Shown here piece by piece: positions 27,001 through 27,935 of a stretch of 43,063 nt of DNA (position 1 is the stretch's first letter; each line of letters starts with the position of its first letter). The stretch is from Phycisphaeraceae bacterium (GTDB lineage Bacteria > Planctomycetota > Phycisphaerae > Phycisphaerales > Phycisphaeraceae): the NCBI GenBank assembly GCA_020850375.1, contig JADZET010000378.1:1-43063 (forward strand). The letters are read 5' to 3'. The translations under genes were made by a program, and so were the position numbers. Under the pieces are notes generated by a model that was not told the DNA's origin, ran no database searches, and saw only the letters and a program-made list of their open reading frames with translations.

Positions 27001-27011
27001 GCGGCGTCTAA
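3..27011 (+). CDS. Giant multidomain surface/secreted protein with CARDB, He_PIG, PPC, PA14, propeller and dockerin modules (5' truncated)
   Basis: One open frame runs from the left edge to a TAA at 27009-27011, about 9,002 visible codons. The GTG at 18 is not a credible start: the codons before it continue the same glycine-rich repeat (compare the copy near 800-950), so the gene begins outside the window and any signal peptide is unseen. Domain order (nt): glycine-rich module to 1023; two Ig-like domains 1044-1706; fifteen CARDB-like domains 1713-7800; PPC-like and IPT/TIG-like 7806-8388; unassigned 8391-9900; propeller 10257-11109; nine He_PIG-like 11772-14346; Rhs/YD-like 14934-15765; dockerin 16095-16263; Big_2-like 16545-17085; PA14-like 18000-18390; propeller 18651-20085; PPC/CARDB 21993-24560; three Ig-dockerin units 25260-27008. 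These families are typical of exported adhesive or scaffold proteins. No catalytic motif, PEP-CTERM, LPXTG or membrane tail is visible. The likely role is a cell-surface or matrix protein; substrate and partner are unknown. Confidence 0.93.
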   Translation, partial: SYYARVAGSGGGIRLDVGSLAGSGLISANGGNGYNDGGAGGGGRVAVYYDDVGGFDLAKITAHGGHDGDADAAAVGTVYLKDRAGAGELRIDSHGAPTGSWTPLGVASDSLFLADRLVIQGTGVVAAPEHEMPILAQDVSLLGGAVLTHRPATADQSFSLQMSVSGSFLIDASSRIDVSNRGYLLGRASGNATEAAATGAMGGSYGGLGWNASANNLYGLAEDPSEPGAGGGTTWGQGGSGGGLVRITAGQMTVDGQIQANGGDGWYYGRSAGSGGGVRLDVGTLGGSGSISANGGVGYSDGGSGGGGRIAIYHWGEMTLPGSSVTAAEGGAGRPGQAGTVYIELTEHDTAPPVVVSHQPSGVVGESVSSLIVQFNEDIDPNSFTGQDVIVALPDGSTLDPSLIEIIHLDVGRFELRWTALTAPGLYQLTIGPEIADLFANAMSAAYSGSFSIDLTGPRVTDISPAGQVHQALETIDVIFDTPVDAATFTPQDVSLLGPGGAQIQVASITPLTGTSFRLTFARQTAPGSYQLRVGPGVTDGVGNLMDQDADGDSGEEVDDVYATTITVLFPELSIDSLGFQAGLIAVGQSIQVSWTVRNSGNQPATANWVDALYLSLDDVLDGSDTPLAQVSIDAQTPLVAGADYTIGRTIVLPMVQPGTWRLLLRIDRDNLQDETDETNNAALADITLTAPDLTASLGTLPASAAVGQELSVTWTVHNISGVGAVADWNDVLYLSSDDQISDQDLVLLTQPVTTQTPLAAGGSYTLVRKVVIPNVTPGSWKLLVKTDAGAAQVETDDLNNVAAASIEVRLANLITEVVTAPDVVYSGQPAEIAWRARNIGNGQTSATTWTDRVYLSFDDALGDDLDLGSFAYTVSIPLAGLAAGQSYSQVRSVTIPERVDVPAGNYWIFVVTDAAGSVSESDETDNTGRTALAVPLVLSPVPDLAVSAVSIPAVGVVGQTVTATWTVTNVGQAATGASPWIDRVYLSADGSLEGAVQLAAYFGNAPLAAGDAYTRSETLTLPSLPDASYRLLAVTDAAGQVYERGAESNNTAPSDGQIALAHTDLRVEEVRGPPTATSGTDILVSWTVHNDGTGATPTPGSDAWIDRLYLSTTEQGGGADVLLGELSHSGALAPGGTYDAQLTVRLPRSAQGPYYLRVVTDAGGAVVEPDGESNNQTASAPMTVTLAPYADLHTSAVTTHAALLIGDPVDLTVTWTVENLGTGSGDVASWVDRVVLSTDATYGNGDDREIGRFVHDGLLPVGSTYSDTRIITLAAATQGRFYVFVKADIDDAVYEHADAQSNVGRTNSTIDVTPQPYADLIVDVVVSQDLASNGLPITVQWTVSNQGIGVTDSPNWSDRLWLSADPNGAGAIQLGSFTHAGALAAGGSYTRTVEATLPASLPGGTYYVFVTTGGPYEFLYESNNTTRALDPLTVLFIPPPQGDLQVTTVTGPTDALDAQTAEISWTVRNNGPDSIDANWVDRVLLAPNGNLSQAIHLGDFTRVGGLEAGKTYSRTEVVRLPQTPGVYRIVVITDVGNATAEANETNNTTLADAGLTLSVSPRPDLQVISAIGPATVTAGGVIDVEWVVSNLGPVKTPTGGSRWTDAVFLSMDHTLGGGDIALGTLANGSALTPGESYGSNLQSLRLPNGVAGNVYIIIAVDVTVVNNGAVPGGNGAVDEYTAEGNNYFAIPLAVDAIPVPPPDLVVTSVAGPTDAFDDTTITVRYRVENRGPGVTGRDSWTDSIWLSTTKGRPYAPLIGSDILLGNFGHSGALQPGAYYDAQVTVRLPAHMAGQYFLTVWTNSSNSVYETSLDVNLNPDSPNDLLSSNFKATAITVMFTPPADLEVTSVVAPAAAVGGQEVTLTWTVANLGSATTDKDQWADAIYISTDDDLYDGQGQQWLVFATPHYGALAVGQSYTQQFTFTLPPSASGSHFIVETNADPMIAMTDEELFLRQVQEIVDRAEEVLGHPLTEVSYDDLTKLTKSDIMYILVGPPQAQSTRVFESTLTDNNQRAAASVITNLPADLVVSDVTIADSVDSGTTATISWTVTNIGGDTWSGTTRWVDYVYFSPDPTFLADRASLVAQVVHAGGLASGQSYSATAQIPIPAGIEGKRYVHVFSDIAIDRFGKPITPGELQPGAFPGWPDEFAGRAWELGPKVLNTASAFTHVVYREPDLTVTSLLIAQGAAVIDSGGYVSITWTVKNQGNAPTRVGTWYDRVFISQDTSLDLYDEILGTFRHEGVVAADGTYEVTGTIRLPDDIDGTFYILVYIDSPFDRDPQARPLPYPSTQGGTRLRGQGEGYVREFRGEGNDITSQPVNIRLVQSPDLRVTDVQTAAHVLTGQSFVVTYHVANVGPGDTPDRQDQWSDMVYLSRDGYLDIYSDHLVSQGGLLHKGLLANGDGYDVTAEFLLPRGILGPYYVFVVTDVPDALHPRGYVYEGANEANNTAASLVPMLIDLPPPADLVVQSVTGPATAAAGQTVVIAWTVTNASTQDLSGFWADSVYLSADALWDWSDKLIGTADSYINTDGSTTVPAGFILPPPELPAGASYTAQITARLPIVLPAGYRLIVRTDIFDDIHEGASDANNKTTSADTLEITVETLELGATYTDPRTGLDSRLYRVMVPAGQTLEVSALTAVGELYVRYEALPDAIRYDAGYTGYAGGSPNVRVPTTQGGYYYIAVRGASGASGGVKLQTRLVPLSIASVSPDTGGDDRYVTTTIHGARFDNAAVIKLVRPQIGEFEPVAYEIVDATTIIATFDLRDAPRGLYDVRVTNPDGQSVTAPYRFLVEKAVPYDVTVGLGGPGHIEPGNVGIYGLSLYNLSNVDVPYVYVQFGVPRVANKAVSLIPGEALTFSGNLAGSPSLLGVDWADVDPLLNLGGQLTNSGFVFDLRNQGYAGLTFAVDAYPELRRLLAEDPKFLENLSDEALDELSFDFYIQASATPMSVDEYLDWQRGVAESLRPLIVADESAPAALKLAASDADAWADLYLSYLTDAGLLRAADVPPDIADQGKVASRVASAMAALLGGDGGAQVIADSYGDLSGLIDLVRTWLGHNPDAYAAGSLPDLEQYDLNLSHTTHAEAFVIRVYLKGGFEGVQLDDQSSKDPGLAGYLAIGGATRSGDIFVTPPSGAGQANYVPVNTALPYLIGFKNSSDATSAVKQIRLVTQIDPNLDKRRFTLGQIRLGDTVVDLPSLAALTTEYDYSDSLGFVLSVTAGMDIDTGIATWVLRAVDPLTGNLIDDPLVGLLRPGQDGQVSFAIQAMPDAPSGTVVTTSARIFFDTLTPLDSAEVTATIDSVAPTTQLTVIDLGNGSYSLSWAAADDTLGSGVMNSSLYVSTDGGAYIRLLDKTTLTSYVYQGRAGESAQFVVVSADAAGNVEAAPDGVLLPSYRPSINLGSLPSAPPTATRLPDTDEVFAQTPVSALFQWALLEVPGRQSITHPSSFSSIFEPFAAGAFVWDVADSGAGIGPLGIAFSPDGKSVLVSGGAGRNNLYKFTTTGGAATTPLATLDVPIYDMAFDADGQLWATTGGGPLVLIDPATGQIVERYGQGVNLGLAVDPIAHKFYVSTRNGVEIFDTLTRQFSAFSDVRVDGLALAPDGTLWAATWPHDGQIVRFDAYGRAEVMLTLAHEAEGLAFGPAGSLYAGLLFVSHDAGGALTMVDLASMQTVEVASGGSRGDFLHFGPDGRLYLTQSNQVDVLQPVTPPHVLAMTPVPGSTLVPDVSTARVIFDLDMLADSSSGGGSVINPDNFLLTDLLSGRSIPIGSLAYDSATRSVYLGFESLQPAEYELRVRSAVTSELGLTLESDYVGGFTVYDQPSVELFPTITNTRSDRAAGTISFDASVINTTAYTLGSMRLVFEGLVGLPVTLLDASGTTDTGAPYIDLPVPQDGLLTGAICSPLTVTLSNPQWLTLDLRAKVVAQVPANERPVISSTPADHATVGQTYAYDLLATDPDGFDLRYVLTEGPADATLDLITGRLLWTPVKADAAQTVLEVRVYDSAGAYTPQRWIVAVTGANHAPVLVPIADRTLAEGQVLEIPIGGFDLDGDSLIYGVEHLPAGATFDPGSGLLRWQTDGNSAGRYGNVTVWASDGLARVARTFEILVTNVNQAPVLAAPAPMIVQEGQTLRVVLLATDADGDALTYSSPNLPAGATLSQTAGVLIWTPRYDQHGTAHVDLTVSDGRLASSQTLTVTILNVNGPVRFADIGQWVVFEGQPVSIRVAAEDPDHPTGASVLLPDGTVDSGGLGPALTWLHGLLPAGATFDPDTQTLAWTPTYSQAGAYELTFIVTDDGDATGVATTDTVTFTLTVRDANGAPVWSTIPNQSVAGGEAWSLIVAATDPDGGPLAISGLNLPAFVQLTDRGNGTALISAAPTILQGGNYTLTLAATDDGNGDPQAVLSTPISFVLSVNVPNTPPRFTPVADQVALIGQELTLKILVSDRNEDDLVFDGQGLPQDATFLGTTIYGEALFRWTPTQVGTYEFTLTVHDSGNGDPAQTLTDSLPVRVIVRTSNAAPILAPLGDRQLNEGQTLHLDLSATDADGDAVSFTATDLPLGALFDSLTGQFTWTPGFDQAGAYTLHFAATDGQASTSEDLVVTVGNVNRAPVMTQIPPITGRENLRLQFTVAGGDLDADAYSYFIDGPLPAGASFDPRTGAFAWTPGYDQAGVYTLRFGVIDPGGLTDVTEAQVEIVNVNRAPVIERLSAHVALVGQPFELGITATDADPGSILTYTATGLPGGAAVDPTTGVLTWLPSGVQVGEHDIRLQVSDGLTTSYATLHLVASYQPIRPDVLIELTPSFAGPVGQAVLIHAAASGVADLATLEVFVDGAPMVLDEYGRARFTPTAAGHYQVTARATDVDGVVGVATVDLRGRDPSDAAAPVVELLAPPAGASLSAAALVSARVLDDNLDRFTLEIAPLGSEVWSTLASGISPVDGQTLATIDPSLLADGAYLLRLTAADMAGRSVTVQRVIAVNASAKPGNVVQSVTDLSVTLGGFTLDLTRVYQGYDHDTAGLLGDGWQLAGFEPRFTTDLEPTGLEPIGLLPALHAGARVYLNLPDGTRAGFTFSPTRLTLAGKDLFRPAWLADPGVTWQLRSADTLLEQVGEGFYEIGTGLAYNPAAARFDEFDYTLTSSSGVAYDYRTDEGLRRITSPGGVHLLVDDGAVIGPDGSRVEIRRDNQGRVTDLLGPAGQHVIYNYVQGRLSLATELQSGRSHAYSYAGPGGRLSVVLAPAGSPSLLMRYDADGRLVASDPIQQNLGSIGQVLGELQTSHLAAGQTLRWAIRVSQDELASSADGRLTLGVELRGLLNLNMALPTILGLDAGSTLVSAFRSLALFTFTQPGVYVIQTVASNSQSAGEFSMEVFLAADANTDGKVDGLDAAIIDAALGASAGQPGYPSDADADRNGVIDAADWLILQANTGVVINTAPAAAGTALSGRGGQLLRIDLLPLVSDLQAGALALVLRNVRHGSATLAGDGHTVLFAADLGYVGDAGFEFAAFDGSLASDWARVDISLAAVAISSIQLLPRDPVLAPGAVQDLQVIATYADGATESLPARLVLFGSSNPAAALVSSTGSVWAQNVGYSVLTATVSDLVAATPILVGTAGSLPTLPQLEFFPDSYTLAPDATRQLIVRELLAGGSVVDRSDAADGSLYFVMDPSILSVTPDGLLTALAPGVSAVTIIHAGRSAVVPITVMLPHVGAGQVGSDGAIIANADGYTAAVAAGALPEGTTVSLTTLTQADLPMGLPGEFSFAGAFRLDLGGQVASTGLAISAPAPAGSQPGDVLVMFRPGKYLRDDGSLADGWEIIDRMVVGADGIARTTSPPNPSPTWEGMLLLAEAPLGIIPFTIASSIAATVQAAKATRTEIYIDPNNGQPYFSAPGLFFDFWIPLRPGVDVTKVARVAVDGTMTVRTLDLTHADPSAPVVVDLTTPTAGDRTVKITRTEVVYTPQGPLLKIYGTGFETGRLDLFEVVLSAEQAPLIRPASLPDESEEPVRPADDDPAALIEGLGYRYYEGSWDKLPDFEHLTPVAIGVVDNFDLSVAQRGDHFAIVFTGFYEASTEGTYTFHLRSDEGSRLYVGQRLVVDNDGLHEITLASGSISLEAGRHRITVEYFDATGPQFLEVQVAGPGSTDQPIADDKLNRPAEFATIEGSQTVYRPEIIEVGADYILIKPPTSLPVGGGYVKVNKLVTEYVQEPGGGWRTEQVMSTGGSVQSLRPTKAPYYVYVVNQGDAYGDNGGETLTVIDPQYAGNADYANGVVARIPVGKNPTDVAVSPDGLLAFVTNTGEGTISVIDTIGLRELDMDPLTPGLQRIAAGSTPGVPDEPVWGHPNYIALHPTLPYGVATDRTSGKIFIFSFTDARASVFDVALDVPVTGLTGVDFSPNGLFLYVASPGLGSWSGGDDNAPAGYVFVWDVNSHQTVGVLGGLQKPFGVTRSPVADQPFVAVAVRGSEAFGYTIIDTTRQTYQLRLATNLRGEEPAFPTSWQFGSAKLADIWKTLFDINNAEAVAFDRQGDYAFVLFNNTYSQGNPARDPFNGMGGNIGIVVHPFDKTRTRFIAATSMAPFSWPDELTIDPYNRYLFATYKGLNAVVVYDLTKIRAALDIMEMYFPEGWQAYVDRSLEEYIALILGQSPADFFANRDKMFSGYVNPHPLDLSVISSSTLYEQFERARQDLGDGNILVAKIGTGKLPAGIAAGPEAPPDLIGVSVKLLDESRDTPDALEIAYDVNGKKPDRPFTIAVFQSYLGADLALLTTPFFTTSISGDGLTIRRHTIKVPLGRELVADEGLLYVVQIDYGDNIKDEADEHNNTLTFEIPPLGVTAEFDGDPDKTIFGQYLVGVELLNTFRIRAADDLVNPDIAVKEVHVKIADQDITLADHGGGYWSFVYDVGKLEEDTPMLVEYVYQNGQTDQLPFTIDVLLPPDWVNPEKHKAPDDPIRVAIQFNNAGAGFYQIVTQTLAPGIDLTVPEIVPLVGGRPIQAALGYFYSFNFDLAGLTTQQRVGPALVGNLLGKEFAIRLPMPKSGTLSTAQLTELISTNLTNAFKSVKNLYQTGSAGPSSPGFLENQFNSADKALQDLTGGDESYSNLPPGTVYQRNRPGYERNNFGVTNREGLIPKDYDDVERAMSTSPALVTELSYEWNDLTINKDLTIQDLAGGFSFAVTFKKTFPLISVSTILAQVGPWVGVTVGAAIEVEPSLSFKLNVSPVGGLLTMTSGSVTGAFGLTGKGNISGKILLGLAGVTGEISISGAAQLDIKLNYDYGSGKFDIDPSSGWTFPFKIGGKIEGQVAFELVKADLWSFQLFKTDNILGSPFTWEGWKSQVNITGSSSLDTLFPGDNFEPNDGLGSTADLGLINGSAVVSGLTLHNADDVDYYTFRLLAPAAAGHNVAVTWTPGVITGDNAFAALLQDAQGATLRTLTVTSDGAGTIDLADLPAGLYYLIFRGGPADGMAYNLSLTAPSTSLPALAVDLSLSNQAVEAGGTLTATVLIRNGGGDTAPAGEARLVLSRDDILDDNDASLLPILMIPALAPGSAWQQTLTVTIPASVTGRVYVGIVADRRQEASEASKADNEALLPLVVALPGDAFESNETGSFARDLGGMVATRVLEDLNIASYADSDWFKFDLLETGTAEDFILVQRADGAGHAWLILDDMLENRVADNNPALATTGDGADRIDLEGLAPGRYYLRVRTLDDTPFYYTLTLHSAERTGVNLTIQNVTVDPDFLPGSTMTARVLLTNNGSADASGFDVAPSMSIGGSIYNLGAEHRVGLLAAGQTQEITLTFTVPGMPLDEFAYFGVTVDSGDDVAELNEDDNLSFQTVLLTAMPDAHETVEALQGQVDLGLVQGDLVIPALTLHSFRDVDVSSLRLGAAGASADFIQLQMADLAVSARLSLYLPSFDLIAAADTDASGLARVSLDGLPAGQYILIVENTGFLTHGDYALAIHAPEVIGTNLAAVDLVTAVSLLQGDSLDVTATLANLGDQAAGAFTFRYLLRPDELTDPADGIFLTAPIAVASLAAGGSITDQRTLDLSAVAPGFYVLSVVLDADHAVAETAENDNLATVGLIRLPAPDDTESDDQFTDAFGLTLTDGQAATAAHTLHGPTDADWFRFELPAAAGAADAIRIARVGAEPSLTLGLYDDLGHLLEQITVGNAMGALSLTGRSAGEYYVRVAPATTTGYSSAYTVTIDAQQAAESSQSGSGGGQSLAVTPPTPALTAAALWNDSLLALWSQLFGPATHTAAAILGAADSDPATAQSADWTADWTARGQAAVASNLLTLTESGDTMPGLRRSYTISSTDTRLRLTLNLSELSTADDNAPDAFELALLDAATGLPLLPGTGLSASDALLSVQADGRVYFGPAVTVAGLAQSGLTADLGQPLSIEIDLSALAAGAAFDLYLDLLTFAPHYGQATLTGLTLGESGSDQTPPTIVASTVGDPDLVQRSYVDTFSLRFSEAMNLAHLIATGQITSAVSLVNLGLHADDHPDTPIALTPAQFHYDPATLTLTWSLDAFAGGTTSLPDGYYELRLSSALLTDLAGNGLSASDPALTFHRLGGDVNGDALVDDTDAEIVRADLGEAVSDVSAANADTDRSGVVAAVDLNAVLSALGRRVLPPSMPDTNDGVPPTVVAAIIQDGLTQRSYINRIVIRFSEATNVGDLVADGRIHQVVSLVNLGRNADTDRDQVIRLKAVEFHYDPQSFALTWAYMPSIPYAPSLGDGLYVLRISDDLLLDADGNRLDGDGNGVPAGDYALTFHALRGDANGDAVVDQADRELVRQSLGEAAGDPQFNPNANLNHIGGVTAADLQIVLWALGRRIIFPGGHDAAPTVLSSSVQDGLTQRSYVDTLSIRFSEPTNVPALIAGGQITQAVTFERFDPGSPVAVILTVGQFQYTAATTTLRISLVLPPATSLPDGRFRLRLGAGLISDLSGNPLDGDHDGTPGGDWEVECHRLSGDANGDGVVDITDMDRIRQSLGEAFGDGQFDRNADLDRDDVITGEDLSIVRHNLGRGV
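24..1023 (+). repeat. Glycine-rich module, two copies about 800 nt apart within the giant gene
   Basis: The translation at 24-155 (GSGGGIRLDVGSLAGSG, then SANGGNGYNDGG and GGGGRVAVYY) is closely repeated at 822-948 (GSGGGVRLDVGTLGGSG, SANGGVGYSDGG, GGGGRIAIYH). Between them lies a segment with GGSYGGLGW, GAGGGTTWGQGGSGGG and LVRITAGQMTVDGQI. Both copies lead into a TVY strand, so the unit is about 265 residues. The pattern suggests a glycine-rich beta-solenoid-like structure. The first copy is cut by the window edge, so further copies upstream are likely. I recognise this arrangement as recurring in large planctomycete proteins but cannot name a family with certainty. Confidence 0.8.
1044..1706 (+). 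other. Two bacterial Ig-like (SbsA/Big_5-type) domains in the giant protein
   Basis: Each domain opens with a proline-rich strand (TAPPVVVSHQPSG; GPRVTDISPAGQ), continues with an IVQFNEDID- or DVIFDTPVD-type strand, and closes with a YQLTIGP or YQLRVGP strand plus an LADLFAN-like or VTDGVGN turn. This is the usual pattern of SbsA/Big_5 Ig-like domains, in which the phrase 'end of domain, no longer present' appears as a D-x-x-G-N turn. They link the glycine-rich region to the CARDB array. Confidence 0.7.
1713..7800 (+). repeat. Array of fifteen tandem CARDB-like domains
   Basis: Fifteen units begin near 1713, 2075, 2436, 2829, 3190, 3567, 3957, 4327, 4690, 5110, 5529, 6076, 6527, 6982 and 7389. 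Each opens with a PDL/ADL-x-V strand, followed by a WTV-x-N strand, a W-x-D-x-(V/I)-(Y/W)-LS strand, a Y-(T/S)-(R/Q)-x-x-(T/V)-(L/V)-P strand and a final E-x-x-x-(S/T)-NN turn. This is the CARDB (cell adhesion related domain in bacteria) pattern. Typical spacing is 360-460 nt; unit eleven is longer because of a charged helical insertion at about 5842-6015. Domain identity is by motif; adhesion is the family's proposed role, not something shown here. Confidence 0.88.
7806..8388 (+). other. PPC-like segment followed by an IPT/TIG-like domain
   Basis: Bases 7806-8100 encode YRVMVPAGQTLEVSAL, then YYYIAVRGASGASGG, resembling bacterial pre-peptidase C-terminal (PPC) domains. Bases 8103-8388 encode IASVSPDTGG, TTTIHGARFDNAA and YDVRVTNPDGQS, the hallmark strands of an IPT/TIG immunoglobulin-like fold. 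Together they close the CARDB array. Confidence 0.65.
8391..9900 (+). other. Unassigned region of the giant protein with a helical segment
   Basis: After the IPT/TIG domain come about 500 residues I cannot assign. The first part has beta-rich text (GLGGPGHIEPGNVGIYGLSL). The middle, about 8700-9230, is rich in Leu, Ala, Asp and Glu and looks alpha-helical (LRRLLAEDPKFLENLSDEAL; ASRVASAMAALLGG). The end, about 9330-9880, returns to beta strands (PYLIGFKNSSDATS; RFTLGQIRLGDTVVDLP; ARIFFDTLTPLDSAEVTA). The last part resembles a DUF11-like beta sandwich that often follows CARDB domains, but this is a resemblance only. Confidence 0.5.
10257..11109 (+). other. First beta-propeller (SMP-30/YncE-like) of the giant protein
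   Basis: Repeated blade motifs are visible: LGIAFSPDGKSVLVSGG, YDMAFDADGQLWATTGGG, LGLAVDPIAHKFYVSTRNG, LALAPDGTLWAATWPHDG, GLAFGPAGSLYAGLLF and DFLHFGPDGRLYLTQSN. The F-x-x-DG-x-L/V pattern with about 40-45 residue spacing gives at least six blades, as in NHL, SMP-30 or YncE-type propellers. An SbsA-like Ig domain follows at about 11113-11440. Confidence 0.75.
11772..14346 (+). repeat. Nine tandem putative-Ig (He_PIG/cadherin-like) domains
   Basis: Units begin near 11772, 12049, 12319, 12592, 12937, 13234, 13531, 13803 and 14079, about 90-115 residues each. Most share an N-x-(A/P)-P-V-(L/I/M) opening, a (T/V)-(E/V)-G-Q strand, an (A/V)-TD-x-DGD-x-(L/V) calcium-site-like loop, L-P-x-GA-x-(F/L)-(D/N)-x-x-TG, and an L-x-WTP-x-(Y/F)-(D/S)-Q-(A/H)-G ending. 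This is the He_PIG/dystroglycan-type cadherin-like pattern. The DxDGD loops suggest calcium-rigidified rods. Confidence 0.85.
14934..15765 (+). other. Rhs/YD-repeat-like segment inside the giant protein
   Basis: The translation opens SVTDLSVTLGGFTLDLTRVY and LLGDGWQLAGF, the entry pattern of Rhs-type proteins (a D-L-x-x-x-x-G-x-L-x-L-x-R-x-Y strand followed by G-x-G-W). It continues with YRTDEGLRRITSPGG, VEIRRDNQGRVTDLLGPAGQ and MRYDADGRLVA, which are YD-repeat motifs. There is no 'RxRYYDP' core end, no downstream toxin domain and no immunity gene, so this looks like a short structural fragment of an Rhs barrel. Confidence 0.7.
16095..16263 (+). other. Internal type I dockerin-like domain
   Basis: Two EF-hand-like loops are visible: DANTDGKVDGLDAAIIDAAL and, after a spacer, DADRNGVIDAADWLILQAN. 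Asp/Asn at loop positions 1, 3, 5 and 12 and the paired-helix spacing fit dockerin type I. It is unusual in lying in the middle of the chain rather than near the end. Confidence 0.8.
16545..17085 (+). other. Two Big_2-like Ig domains
   Basis: Two consecutive units carry a strand-turn pattern of intimin/Big_2 Ig folds: IQLLPRDPVLAPGAVQDLQV with IATYADGATESLPA and an S-x-L-TATV ending, then LEFFPDSYTLAPDATRQLIV with VTPDGLLTALAPGVSAVTI. They are followed by a ZU5-like or related beta domain (GAIIANADGYTAAVAAGALP) to about 17530. Confidence 0.7.
18000..18390 (+). other. PA14-like carbohydrate-binding domain
   Basis: The segment starts GLGYRYYEGSWDKLPDFE and continues with FAIVFTGFYEASTEGTYTF, RSDEGSRLYVGQRLVVDND and LEAGRHRITVEYFDATG. 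These are the core strands of PA14 domains, which in many bacterial enzymes and adhesins bind sugars. Of all modules in this chain it is the best candidate for direct glycan contact. Confidence 0.85.
18651..20085 (+). other. Second beta-propeller (YncE-like) with a helical insertion
   Basis: YncE/lactonase-type blade motifs are clear: YYVYVVNQGD, TVIDPQ, VARIPVGKNPTDVAVSPDG, LAFVTNTGEGTISVIDT, VDFSPNGLFLYVASPG and ELTIDPYNRYLFATYKG, closing with ILVAKIGTGKLPAGIAAG. Between about 19795 and 20020 there is a long polar, helix-like insertion (MEMYFPEGWQAYVDRSLEEY onward) before the closing strand. No catalytic function is implied; such propellers commonly act as binding platforms. Confidence 0.78.
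21400..21975 (+). other. Hydrophobic glycine-rich beta region of unknown family
   Basis: This stretch is less acidic and more hydrophobic and glycine-rich than the rest of the chain, with alternating patterns such as GVTVGAAIEVEPSLSFKLNV, GAFGLTGKGNISGKILLGL and SGAAQLDIKLNYDYGSGKFD. It looks like an extended amphipathic beta sheet or barrel-like segment. I do not recognise the family. It sits between a beta-rich linker and the PPC/CARDB block. Confidence 0.45.
21993..24560 (+). repeat. Alternating PPC and CARDB-like domains (four PPC, three CARDB)
   Basis: PPC-like units open with NFEPND, AFESNE, AHETVE and DTESDDQF and contain (D/N)-x-D-(W/Y/V)-(F/Y/S) strands such as VDYYTFRLL and SDWFKFDLL, ending in a G-x-Y-x-(L/V)-(R/S/I)-(V/F/I) strand. 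Between them lie CARDB-like units starting LAVDLSLSNQAVEAGGTL, VNLTIQNVTVDP and NLAAVDLVTAVSLLQGDSL, with terminal E-x-(D/N)-(D/E)-N turns. The strict alternation suggests the pair was duplicated as a unit. Confidence 0.8.
25260..27008 (+). repeat. Three C-terminal Ig-like plus dockerin units
   Basis: Three units of about 195 residues start near 25260, 25852 and 26455. Each has PT(I/V)(V/L)xxx(V/I)xD, QRSY(V/I)(D/N) and a (L/I)RFSE strand, a DG-x-(Y/F)-x-LR-(L/I) strand, then a dockerin. The dockerins (25644, 26251 and 26833 onward) read GDVNGDALVDDTD, GDANGDAVVDQAD and GDANGDGVVDITD, each with a second loop about 30 residues later and a terminal LGRR/LGRG. The second loop of the middle dockerin is weak (NANLNHIGGVTAAD). 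The chain stops right after the last dockerin. Confidence 0.88.
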
Positions 27012-27190
27012 CGACGGTCGACCCAGAACATGCCTGCCCCGATCGCGCCGTTTGCCCGCCGCGCAGCGAGCTTTGCCGGTTCATCCTCAGAACCTCCTCG
27101 ACGCGGCCCAGCACCTGGACTGGGGCGGGCAGCCATCGCAGCAATCTGGACAGTCATTAGGTCACGCCCCGACGGCCTGATGGGGCTGAG
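27012..27190. other. Short convergent intergenic region
   Basis: The giant gene (+) and kdpE (-) both end here. Two short imperfect inverted repeats are visible, CCCAG/CTGGG at 27107-27124 and GCCCC/GGGGC at 27166-27186, the latter just after the kdpE stop. Neither has a T-run on either strand, so I do not call a terminator. No gene is seen. Confidence 0.5.
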
Positions 27191-27892
<702 letters not shown>

Positions 27893-27935
27893 GGTCAGGA
27901 TTGTCGTTTGCCCGAGGCGGGCTGGTCAACACGCC

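Noticed and set aside
27107..27186. Hairpins after the giant gene and kdpE as terminators
   Set aside because: The stems are only five pairs long and neither strand shows a T-run.
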